From Candidatus Scatosoma pullistercoris (GTDB lineage: Bacteria; Bacillota; Clostridia; Christensenellales; Borkfalkiaceae), in assembly GCA_018714725.1 (NCBI GenBank), contig DVMZ01000156.1:1-14914 (forward strand): a stretch of 14,914 nt of DNA, read 5' to 3'. A program made the translations under genes and the position numbers. Shown piece by piece: positions 7,361 through 13,902 of this stretch; the stretch's first letter is position 1, and the number at the start of each line of letters is the position of its first letter. The notes below the pieces were generated by a model. It was not told where the DNA came from. It made no database searches and saw only the letters and a list, made by a program, of their open reading frames with translations.

Positions 7361-8626
7361 TCACCGGGAAACGACACGGGAAACAAACCCGCTTTCGGGA
7401 ACGGTTCCGTCGGCGTCGATGGCCGCCGCCACCACGCGGGCCGACGAATATGCCCATTGCAGGTTGTAGCCGCCGCATTCCCCGTCCACGTCCAGAATTT
7501 CCCCCGCAAAATACAGACCTTTCACCAAGCGGCTCTGCAACGTTTCGTCCACTTCCGACAAGGGAATGCCGCCCTTTGTCACCTGCGCGCTGTCAAACCC
7601 CAACGAACCCGTGACCGAAAGGGAAAAATCCTTGGCTTTCCGGGCAAGCGCTTCCGCCGATTTTTCCGCACAGCTTCTCGCCACAGCACGGCCGAGCTGA
7701 TTGTTCAGGATTCCGCAAAGCAGTTCCCCTTCGGGTATATCGGGAAAGCGGTCATGCTTCCGTATCAGCGCCGAACACAGTTTTTCTTCCGGAACGTCCG
7801 GCAGAAAACCGATCGAAACGGTGATTCTTTCCCTGGCGAGTTTCTCCGTCAGAAAAGCGGACAGACGGAAAACGGCGTCGCCGGAAATTCCGTAATCGGT
7901 GAAAATAACGTCCCCGCGCACGCGGGCGAGCCGGGTGCGGCCTTTTCCCTGTCCGGAATAAGCGGTGAGTTCCGCTTCCGCGCGAATTCCTTTCAGGCCC
8001 CGTATCGGCCCGCGTTCCGTTTCCAGCTGTACCAGGGAAGGATACAGCTTCGTCACCGTATGCCCCAAACCTTCCGCCAGCGCATAAGCGCTTCCGTCCG
8101 TTCCGAAATTTTTCGCCGCCTTTCCGCCCGTACAGAGCACCACCCGATCGGCAGAAAAAGTTTCCTTCCCTTCCGGGCCTTCCGCTTCCAGCAGAAATCT
8201 CCCCGGTTGCCGTTGCAGGGACATCACGCGCGTCTGCGTCTGCATCCGCACTCCTTTCCGCGCCAACGTAAACCGAAGCAGATCCGTGACGGCGGACGCC
8301 TGACGCCCCGCGGGATATACTCTGCCCCGCTCGTCCGCCAGAAACAGCCCGCCCAGGGATTCGAGAAAGGAGATCATATCGCACTCGCCGTATTCGGAAA
8401 GCGCGTGCACCGTAATCCCCGCCGGATCCCCGCCGAGATGAAAATAATGTTCCGGCGACATCCGGAGATTGGTGATGTTACCCTGACCGTTTCCCGTAGC
8501 CGAAAGTTTACGTCCTGCCCGCTCTCCGCGCTCCGCGACCAAAACCCCCTCTGTATTTCCGAGGGCCGCCGCACAGAACAACCCGGCCGCTCCGCCGCCG
8601 ATAATTGCCGTTGCATATCTTTTCAT
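7361..8626 (-). CDS. HI0933/BaiN-family flavoprotein
   Basis: This 421-residue protein belongs to the HI0933/YhiN/BaiN family of FAD-dependent oxidoreductases. It begins with the dinucleotide-binding motif IIGGGAAGLFCA (8-19) and acidic residue Glu32, followed by GRKLSATGNGQGNITN (38-53). Most relatives read GRCN where this protein has GQGN, a local substitution near the flavin. The C-terminus has VTKGGIPLSEVD, GLYFAGEILDVDGECGGYN and LQWAYSSA, all family hallmarks. Some members reduce bile-acid intermediates, but that activity cannot be inferred from sequence alone. The frame is open to 8719, but conserved sequence begins at the ATG at 8626. That ATG has no Shine-Dalgarno and lies only 9 nt downstream of a good -10, so the mRNA is predicted to be almost leaderless. 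It is the first gene of the two-flavoprotein operon. Confidence 0.9.
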   Translation of the reverse strand: MKRYATAIIGGGAAGLFCAAALGNTEGVLVAERGERAGRKLSATGNGQGNITNLRMSPEHYFHLGGDPAGITVHALSEYGECDMISFLESLGGLFLADERGRVYPAGRQASAVTDLLRFTLARKGVRMQTQTRVMSLQRQPGRFLLEAEGPEGKETFSADRVVLCTGGKAAKNFGTDGSAYALAEGLGHTVTKLYPSLVQLETERGPIRGLKGIRAEAELTAYSGQGKGRTRLARVRGDVIFTDYGISGDAVFRLSAFLTEKLARERITVSIGFLPDVPEEKLCSALIRKHDRFPDIPEGELLCGILNNQLGRAVARSCAEKSAEALARKAKDFSLSVTGSLGFDSAQVTKGGIPLSEVDETLQSRLVKGLYFAGEILDVDGECGGYNLQWAYSSARVVAAAIDADGTVPESGFVSRVVSR

Positions 8627-8635
8627 AACGGTTTT

Positions 8636-8664
8636 ATTGTAGCTCTTTTTTCGCATAAAGTCAA
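8636..8664 (-). promoter_or_regulatory. Promoter of the flavoprotein operon, close to the start codon
   Basis: Minus-strand TTGACT (8664-8659), a 17-bp spacer and TACAAT (8641-8636) match the radC operon promoter exactly in both hexamers and spacing. Only nine bases separate the -10 from the ATG at 8626, so transcription should begin about 2-3 nt before the start codon. Confidence 0.75.
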
Positions 8665-8703
8665 ATTTATTTTGAAATCCGTTAAATTTTTTTTCTGCGT
8701 CTA

Positions 8704-8732
8704 TTGACTTTCTCCGCATTTTATATTACAAT
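8704..8732 (+). promoter_or_regulatory. Promoter of the DUF1508 membrane-protein gene
   Basis: TTGACT (8704-8709), a 17-bp spacer and TACAAT (8727-8732) are the same hexamers as the two leftward promoters at 3728 and 8636. The expected start near 8739 gives a leader of about 77 nt, AT-rich and containing an alternating TA run. The -35 elements of this and the divergent promoter are separated by 39 bp, so a single regulator could cover both. Confidence 0.75.
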
Positions 8733-8815
8733 ATATATATACATGGTATATAATATAAGCAAAGAGTAAATTTATAGATATATAAGAAAATACGAAAATC
8801 GGTCGGGAGGCGCAA

Positions 8816-10165
8816 ATGATTGCATATTTAAAAGAAAATCCCGTTTTGGCAATTGTTCTGGCCGTCTGCCTCGTCGTCATTCTTCTCGCCGCCGCGGCGA
8901 TGATTGCCGGAAAGAAAAAGCAGGCGCGACAAACCCCTTCCGAGTCCCTCCGGGAACCGGAACAACCGGAAACGTCAGAACGCCCCGCCGTATTGCCGGA
9001 TCCGGAAGATACTGCGGCGCCCGACGAACCCATGCTATCCGGAAACGCAAGACAACTGACGCCGGAAGAAACGGACAAAGAAGAAACGAACAGAGAAGAA
9101 ACCGCCGTTCCGGAACCGGAAACCTCTCCCGCACCCCGCGGGGAGGAGAAGAAACAGCGTTCCACCCCCGCTGCCCCCGCAGATTCTGCGGCCGCCAAGG
9201 CGGAAACACGTGACGGACGAACAAATCGGGGGACGAAAAAGAAATCAAATAAAAACAAATACAGGGAGGGAAGTATGTATTTAGAGGATCTCAAAAACGC
9301 ACCGATCGAGGATGAAAACGATTTTTACGACGAAGAAGACGAAGCCGACAGAATTGCACGATACAGCGGAAAATGGGTGATCTGCCGCGTTGTTACGGCC
9401 GCTCCGGATACGGGCGACGTTATCCACTCGGGAGAAAACGGCGAAGAAATGTATTTCTTTGAACTCCGCGCTTCCAACGGCGAAAAACTTCTGACCAGCG
9501 AGGAATATACGACCTATGCCGGCGCTCTCAACGGCATCGAAACGCATAAGGCCAACATCGCACGAAATAACTTCAAAATCATGCTTTCCAAAAAGGGCGA
9601 TTATATCTTCAAACTCCTGAGCGGGAAAAACATGCTCCTCTGCATGGGCGAACATTATGCCACGAAGGCGCGCTGCGAAAGCGCCATCGAGTCGGCCAAA
9701 CGGTTCGCTAAAACAGCCATCGTGGACGAAAATGTACAGGACATCGTCATTACCCCTCCGCCCGAAGAAAATGAAGAAATCCTCCCCGACATACCGGACG
9801 AAGGCGCCGTCGGAAAATGGCTTGTCAGTTCGAATACCGCCGAGGACGGCGAAGAGGTCTTCTATTTTGAGCTGTATGCTTCCAACGGCGAAAAATTGCT
9901 TTCCAGCGAAGAATACACTACCTATGTGGGCGCCATCAACGGCATTGAAACGCATAAGGCCAACATCGCACGCGGCAATTTCCGCATTTCCCTGACCAAA
10001 CGCGGCGATTATATCTATAAATTGCTCAACGGCAACGGTCAGCTGCTTTGTCTCGGAGAACATTATAGGACGAAACAGCGCTGCGAAAATGCAGTGGAAT
10101 CCGTCAAGCATTTTGCGAAAGTTTCTCCCCTGCTCACCGATCCCGATACGGTAAAAAATGCCTGA
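8816..10165 (+). CDS. Membrane-anchored protein with two tandem DUF1508 (YegP-like) modules
   Basis: This 449-residue protein has one N-terminal membrane segment (about 10-31, followed by KKK, so the remainder is probably cytoplasmic or N-anchored). A Glu/Pro/Thr/Lys-rich linker extends to about 150 and an acidic stretch (DEEDEAD) to about 180. Two related modules follow, about 185-301 and 322-437. Each contains the DUF1508 signature FEL-ASNGEKLL-SEEYTTY and a second half with GDY-(I)-KLL and LLC-GEHY, so each module is a YegP-like doublet. The domain's function is unknown. ATG at 8816 has GGGAGG 5 nt upstream. An in-frame ATG at 9275 (Met154) has its own strong site and would give a soluble 296-residue form. 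The gene is monocistronic, with a clear promoter and terminator. The two modules are about 70% alike and retain near-identical DNA in one 36-bp block. Confidence 0.88.
   Translation: MIAYLKENPVLAIVLAVCLVVILLAAAAMIAGKKKQARQTPSESLREPEQPETSERPAVLPDPEDTAAPDEPMLSGNARQLTPEETDKEETNREETAVPEPETSPAPRGEEKKQRSTPAAPADSAAAKAETRDGRTNRGTKKKSNKNKYREGSMYLEDLKNAPIEDENDFYDEEDEADRIARYSGKWVICRVVTAAPDTGDVIHSGENGEEMYFFELRASNGEKLLTSEEYTTYAGALNGIETHKANIARNNFKIMLSKKGDYIFKLLSGKNMLLCMGEHYATKARCESAIESAKRFAKTAIVDENVQDIVITPPPEENEEILPDIPDEGAVGKWLVSSNTAEDGEEVFYFELYASNGEKLLSSEEYTTYVGAINGIETHKANIARGNFRISLTKRGDYIYKLLNGNGQLLCLGEHYRTKQRCENAVESVKHFAKVSPLLTDPDTVKNA
9263..9277 (+). promoter_or_regulatory. Strong internal ribosome binding site and in-frame ATG
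   Basis: AGGGAGGG at 9263-9270 stands 4 nt before ATG at 9275, in frame with the DUF1508 protein at codon 154. The bases also encode Arg-Glu-Gly within the linker. As written it is at least as strong as the site of the upstream start. It falls exactly at the junction between the low-complexity linker and the folded part. Confidence 0.55.
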
Positions 10166-10192
10166 TTTATCCTTAAAACATTAAAACGTTTC

Positions 10193-10230
10193 GTCCCCCT
10201 GCCCCGGTCGGGCAGGGGGACTGTTTTTTT
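10193..10230 (+). terminator. Strong intrinsic terminator of the DUF1508 gene
   Basis: A perfect 12-bp GC-rich stem (10193-10204 with 10210-10221) encloses the loop CGGTC and is followed by TGTTTTTTT. It begins 27 nt after the stop codon. The convergent MATE gene ends 55 nt further on, and the same stem may also slow leftward transcripts, although their downstream U content is poor. Confidence 0.92.
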
Positions 10231-10284
10231 CTCAATCGCCGATACCGTTCAATTGTGTTGTCTGCTCCGTTTCCGCCCCTCCCG

Positions 10285-11712
10285 TCATTCGTTTACGGAA
10301 ACATTTTCGGAAACGGGACAATTTTCCTTTTCCAGTCGTCTGAGCCGTCTTAAAAATGCCACCGTAAAAGGAATTGCAAACAGGAAAGCGAGAAAATCCG
10401 AAACCGACTGCGCGCACTGCACGCCGAGCAGGTCGGCCGCAAGCGGAAGTATGAGAATGGCGGGAACATAAAACAATCCCTGACGGGAACAGGACAACAA
10501 GGCCGCCAACGCCTTATTCCCCACCACCTGATAAGTGAGCCCCGCCATAAAATTCAGCGGCAATAACGGCATGCAGATACATTGCAGGCGAAGCGCCAGT
10601 GTCCCGATCGCAATCGAATCGGGCGATTCGAGAAATTCCCGCATGATGGCGGGCGTCGCCACGGCGCAGGCTATGGCAAAAATCGTCATCAGCGATGTCG
10701 AAAAGGCCAGCGTGAACAAATAGGCGCTCCGCACACGGCCGAAAAACCTGGCGCTGTAATTGTACCCGAACACGGGCTGATACCCTTGCCCCACGCCGAG
10801 CGCGATGGAAAATGCAAACATGAATACTTTCTGAACCACGCCCATTGCGGCCAGCGCTCCGTCCCCGTAGCTCTTGACCGCCCAGTTCAGAAGAACCGTG
10901 CACAGGCTGGCCAGCACCTGACGGCAGAAGGACGGAAACCCGGTGGAAACAATTTCACGATATGTACGCCAACGCCGGGAAATATTTCTGACGCGCAGAC
11001 TGGTGATGCTTCTTCCCGACAAGAACATGAACAGAAGAATGAAAAAGCTGAGCATCTGGCTGAGAAACGTGGCGAGCGCCGCACCGTCGATTCCCATATT
11101 CAGTACGATGATAAACAGCGGATCGAGCGCCACATTGACCACCGCCCCCGTCACCAGTCCGATCATGGACAAGAATGCCCTGCCCTGCGAACGCAGCAGA
11201 TTGTTCATGACGAACGACATGCACATAAACGGCGCCGCCAGCAGGATATACCGGGAATACCGCTTTGCATTCATCAGCACCGCTTCCGAAGAGGAACCCA
11301 GCAGCCACATCAGGGGGGTCAAAAAGATCAATCCCAGAATGAGTATGACCATACCCGCCGTAAACGCGGCAAAAAACGCAGAAGAAGAGACTTCGTCCGC
11401 CTCTTTCTGCGCTCGTTTGCCCAGCAACCGGGAAATAATGCTTCCGCCGCCCATGCCGAACGTAAAGCCGATCGCCTGAATCAGGGACATCAGCGACAGC
11501 ACCACGTTCACCGCACCCGTGGCGTCCTCCCCGAGCCCGGAAACAAAATAGGTATCCGCAAGATTATAAAGCGACGACACCATCATGTTCAGCATGGTGG
11601 GAATCCCCAGGGTCACGACCAACCGGGGAATCGGCGTCTTCGTCATTTTCTGGTATTGCCGGCGCTCCCGCTCTTCCTCCGACAACTTTTCCGCATGTAC
11701 ACTCTGTTCCAT
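10285..11712 (-). CDS. MATE-family multidrug/sodium antiporter, MepA-like
   Basis: This 475-residue integral membrane protein has about twelve hydrophobic segments in two homologous halves, the usual size for MATE exporters. Diagnostic stretches are PIPRLVVTLGIPTMLNMM (about 27-44), YNLADTYFVSGLG at the first loop, the GMGGGSIISRLLG motif, and LDPLFIIVLNMGIDGAA before the domain break. The family exports cationic or planar compounds using Na+ or H+ gradients; the substrate here is unknown. The charged N-terminal tail before MTKTPIPRL is common in clostridial members, which supports ATG at 11712. That codon has no Shine-Dalgarno and stands 8 nt after a perfect TATAAT, so a leaderless mRNA is predicted. 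The gene is alone on its strand, with no visible local MarR- or TetR-type regulator. Confidence 0.93.
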   Translation of the reverse strand: MEQSVHAEKLSEEERERRQYQKMTKTPIPRLVVTLGIPTMLNMMVSSLYNLADTYFVSGLGEDATGAVNVVLSLMSLIQAIGFTFGMGGGSIISRLLGKRAQKEADEVSSSAFFAAFTAGMVILILGLIFLTPLMWLLGSSSEAVLMNAKRYSRYILLAAPFMCMSFVMNNLLRSQGRAFLSMIGLVTGAVVNVALDPLFIIVLNMGIDGAALATFLSQMLSFFILLFMFLSGRSITSLRVRNISRRWRTYREIVSTGFPSFCRQVLASLCTVLLNWAVKSYGDGALAAMGVVQKVFMFAFSIALGVGQGYQPVFGYNYSARFFGRVRSAYLFTLAFSTSLMTIFAIACAVATPAIMREFLESPDSIAIGTLALRLQCICMPLLPLNFMAGLTYQVVGNKALAALLSCSRQGLFYVPAILILPLAADLLGVQCAQSVSDFLAFLFAIPFTVAFLRRLRRLEKENCPVSENVSVNE

Positions 11713-11720
11713 ATAATATT

Positions 11721-11749
11721 ATTATACAATGTTCCCCCCGAAAACGCAA
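11721..11749 (-). promoter_or_regulatory. Promoter of the MATE gene, abutting the start codon
   Basis: On the minus strand TTGCGT (11749-11744), a 17-bp spacer and perfect TATAAT (11726-11721) occur 8 nt before the ATG at 11712. The -35 matches only in its first three bases, which makes the -10 the main support. The predicted start lies about 2 nt upstream of the ATG. Confidence 0.6.
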
Positions 11750-11831
11750 CCGCAGGACGCACTTTTGACTAAAAAAATTTATCCGCCGGGCGGCGGGCAT
11801 AAATCCGGACTTAACCGCACAAACTGTCGGC

Positions 11832-12350
11832 ATGAAAAGTTTTCATCGCATGCTGCCCGCGTTGTGTGCGGCAGCAATCCTCTTGGTTTTACCGATGACA
11901 GCGTGTTCGTCCGCCGTCCGGGCGGAACACACGGACTCCTCTCCCGTCGCACCCCGGGAAATCCCCGACGAAAACGGATCGGAGGATCCTTTCAGAATTC
12001 CTCTTCCGCGCGAACTTCCCGGCATTCACAGACAAGCCCCGGGCAAACCTGCCATGCCGCATCCTCCGGAAGACGGACGGTTCAGAAAAGGAAAGGGAAA
12101 GCATCACGAAATGCCCGCTCCCGATTCATCGCCGAAAAAAAGCGACGACGCGGACGGTTCCGAAACGCAACCGCCCGATTCCTCCGCAAAGCCCTGCCCG
12201 AGAGAACGGCACGCCCCTCCGAATCATCACGGAAGACCCGGCTGTCCCGGACGGCACGGAAAACCGGAGAACGACCAGATTCAGGATTCCGCCGGTATAA
12301 CGCCCCCTTCTTCCGGCGGCATGCCCGAAGCCGTGCCTTACAACCGATAA
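11832..12350 (+). CDS. Putative Pro/His-rich lipoprotein
   Basis: I do not recognise a family for this 172-residue protein. It begins with a typical export signal: Lys2 and Arg6, a hydrophobic core LPALCAAAILLVLP, and a lipobox-like PMTAC with Cys25 as the likely lipidated residue (Met at -3 is non-ideal). The remaining 147 residues are low-complexity and probably disordered: 28 prolines, nine histidines with two HH pairs, many Ser, Asp and Lys, and two further cysteines (122, 138). Such a tail could span the cell wall or bind metal, but neither is shown. There is no good Shine-Dalgarno before 11832 or the alternative ATG at 11850. A TTGACT at 11765 has no matching -10. The gene stands alone between a divergent MATE gene and a convergent macrodomain gene. 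The signal peptide is the main reason to accept it. Confidence 0.55.
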   Translation: MKSFHRMLPALCAAAILLVLPMTACSSAVRAEHTDSSPVAPREIPDENGSEDPFRIPLPRELPGIHRQAPGKPAMPHPPEDGRFRKGKGKHHEMPAPDSSPKKSDDADGSETQPPDSSAKPCPRERHAPPNHHGRPGCPGRHGKPENDQIQDSAGITPPSSGGMPEAVPYNR

Positions 12351-12393
12351 TCAAAAAAACCTTCTCTGTCCCTCCCCGTAAAGAAACATTCGC

Positions 12394-12434
12394 AAAAAAA
12401 TTCTACGCGCCCGCTCGGAAACGAGCGAGCGCGT
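12394..12434 (-). terminator. Intrinsic terminator of the macrodomain gene
   Basis: The arms 12405-12417 and 12422-12434 pair over 13 positions with one C/A mismatch around the tetraloop GAAA on the plus strand (TTTC as read leftwards). On the minus strand the stem is followed by AGAA and seven T (12400-12394). It lies 23 nt beyond the macrodomain stop codon. No separate terminator is seen for the convergent lipoprotein gene. Confidence 0.8.
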
Positions 12435-12457
12435 ACAGCATATTTCAAAGCTCTTTT

Positions 12458-13318
12458 TTACATAAACCTCAGAATTTCCGAATAGATGGCTTCTTCTTCC
12501 TCCGTAAAGACATCGAAGATGATTTTCATATCGGAGCCATTTTTCATCCGCCACTGCCGCGCGGTTCCCACCGCAATTTCCGCCGCCTCTTCCGCGGGAA
12601 AGTTGAACACGCCCGTGGAAATGCAGCAGAACGCCACGCTTTTCAGCCCCAGACTCTGCGCCAGCGAAAGACAGGACTGATAGCAGGATTTCAGCAAAGC
12701 CCGCTCCTCTTCCCCGGCGCGCTGTTCCACCCTGGGCCCCACGGTGTGCAGGACATATCTGCAAGGCAGATTGTATGCGGAGGTAACCTTTGCGTTTCCG
12801 GGTCGCTCGTGACAGCCCTGCGCCCGTATGATCGCCGCGCAATCGTTCCGCATCTGCGCCCCGGCCCGGGAATGAATGATATTATCCACGCAATCGTGCA
12901 AGGGAATGCTGCACCCCGTCAGCGCTTCCGAAGCGGAATTGACGATGGCGTCGGCGTTCAGCCGGGTAATATCCCCCCGATACAGAGCAATCCCCTCCCG
13001 CTCCGCAAAAGACGATACGTCCACTACGCCGCGGCGAAGGGTCTCCGTCCAGAACAGCTTATCCTGCGCGGCGAGAAAATGCTCGGGCAAGGGCGCGGCG
13101 GGGCGCGTGTTTTCATAGCGGCGGATGAGCTTCCGCTTTTCGGGATACGGGAGATTGAAAGCGGCGATCATGCCCCGTTCCTGCAACAGGAAATCCAGCA
13201 ATTCGTCGCAAAGGCGGCTGCATTCTTCCTCGTCCGCCGCCGGGGCGCCGTGTTCATGCGGAACAAGCGAAATCAGCGCCCGATATTCTTCCGGCATCAG
13301 CATATGAAATCCGTTCAT
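12458..13318 (-). CDS. Zinc-dependent macrodomain protein-ADP-ribose hydrolase
   Basis: This 286-residue protein matches the bacterial zinc-containing macrodomain hydrolases (SpyMacroD/SAV0325 type), which remove ADP-ribose from modified proteins. The first 90 residues are the helical N-terminal extension found in that group. The macrodomain follows: GDITRLNADAIVNSAS (115-130), then GCSIPLHDCVDN with the zinc triad Cys136, His141 and Cys143, GNAKVTSAYNLPCRYVLHTVGP near 174-195, and CCISTGVFNFP as the phosphate-binding loop near 232-242. All key residues are present. ATG at 13318 has AAGGA about 9 nt upstream. In known operons this enzyme sits with a SirTM sirtuin, GcvH-L and a lipoate ligase; none is present here, so it acts either alone or with unlinked partners. 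The gene is monocistronic with its own terminator. Confidence 0.92.
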   Translation of the reverse strand: MNGFHMLMPEEYRALISLVPHEHGAPAADEEECSRLCDELLDFLLQERGMIAAFNLPYPEKRKLIRRYENTRPAAPLPEHFLAAQDKLFWTETLRRGVVDVSSFAEREGIALYRGDITRLNADAIVNSASEALTGCSIPLHDCVDNIIHSRAGAQMRNDCAAIIRAQGCHERPGNAKVTSAYNLPCRYVLHTVGPRVEQRAGEEERALLKSCYQSCLSLAQSLGLKSVAFCCISTGVFNFPAEEAAEIAVGTARQWRMKNGSDMKIIFDVFTEEEEAIYSEILRFM

Positions 13319-13365
13319 TCGATTTTCCTTTTTCCCGCAAAAAGAACTACGGCGGGATTTTTTGT

Positions 13366-13394
13366 TTGATTTTTCCGTTTCTGTATGTTATAAT
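13366..13394 (+). promoter_or_regulatory. Extended -10 promoter positioned for a leaderless mRNA
   Basis: TTGATT (13366-13371), a 17-bp spacer and TATAAT (13389-13394) with the extended TG (TGTTATAAT) are present. Six bases follow before ATG at 13401, which places the first base of the start codon at the expected transcription start. Confidence 0.75.
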
Positions 13395-13400
13395 AAGTTC

Positions 13401-13901
13401 ATGAAAAAGAATTCAGGCTCGGAAAGCCCTAAATATTTCCGTTTTCAGTTTACCCCCGCCCTGATTGTCATGAGCATCGCCGCCCTGCTGGTCAGCGCGA
13501 CCGCCTTCGGCATTTCCGTCTACAATATTTCAAAAAACGGAATACACTCTTTCAACGATGTACTCAGATACCCCTTCCTTATGTTGGTGAGCGTCGCTCT
13601 GATCGTCATCGTCACGGCGCTTTTGATCCGTTCCGGCTATCTCGTGGACGACAAATATTTCACCACGCAGTTCGGGCTGATCAGAAGCCGTTGCGAACTG
13701 AAAAAAATCACTTCCGTCGTTCTGGATCGCGATACTTATAAGCTGACGATTTATACCGGGGATTCTTATTCCGTCCTGTCCGTACATCCGTCCTGGAACG
13801 AAGATTTCGTGCGCGCCCTTCTGAAAGGAAATCCCGACATCGATTACAGCTATACCCTGCGGGAAAACAAACCGGAAGACGACAAGAAAAAGAAAAAATA
13901 A
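13401..13901 (+). CDS. Small membrane protein with bacterial PH-like domain
   Basis: This 166-residue protein has two membrane helices (about 17-38 and 55-77) followed by a compact beta-rich domain that resembles bacterial PH-like domains of the YdbS type: YLVDDKYFTTQFGLIRSRCELKK is split between a strand, a turn and the IRSRCEL strand, then ITSVVLDRDTYKLTIYTGDS and a terminal helix (NEDFVRALLKG). The tail ends in five lysines. The role of such proteins is not established; a membrane-associated scaffold is the family expectation. The frame is open to 13362, but that ATG lies upstream of the promoter's -10. ATG at 13401 begins a typical KK-rich N-terminus and coincides with the predicted transcript start, with no Shine-Dalgarno. 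The stop is one base from the stop of the convergent ATP-grasp gene. Confidence 0.78.
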   Translation: MKKNSGSESPKYFRFQFTPALIVMSIAALLVSATAFGISVYNISKNGIHSFNDVLRYPFLMLVSVALIVIVTALLIRSGYLVDDKYFTTQFGLIRSRCELKKITSVVLDRDTYKLTIYTGDSYSVLSVHPSWNEDFVRALLKGNPDIDYSYTLRENKPEDDKKKKK

Positions 13902-13902
13902 T

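Noticed and set aside
6116..8707. 863-codon open frame on the plus strand
   Set aside because: It lies antisense to two complete flavoprotein genes and crosses their intergenic region and promoter. Its translation has no domain and is rich in Arg, Phe and His, as expected of a shadow of GC-rich codons.
11782..11797. GC-rich palindrome CCGCCG-GG-CGGCGG upstream of the lipoprotein gene
   Set aside because: Read leftwards it is followed by T-rich sequence like a terminator, but no leftward gene ends there. It is too short to interpret as an operator.
13333..13363. Short hairpin (CCCGC / GCGGG) followed by six T on the plus strand
   Set aside because: The stem is only 5-7 bp with a 13-nt loop, and no plus-strand gene ends before it. 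It lies in the leader of the macrodomain gene and is probably incidental.
11729..13369. 546-codon open frame on the plus strand
   Set aside because: It overlaps the lipoprotein frame and is antisense to the macrodomain gene and its terminator. Its composition is that of a shadow frame.
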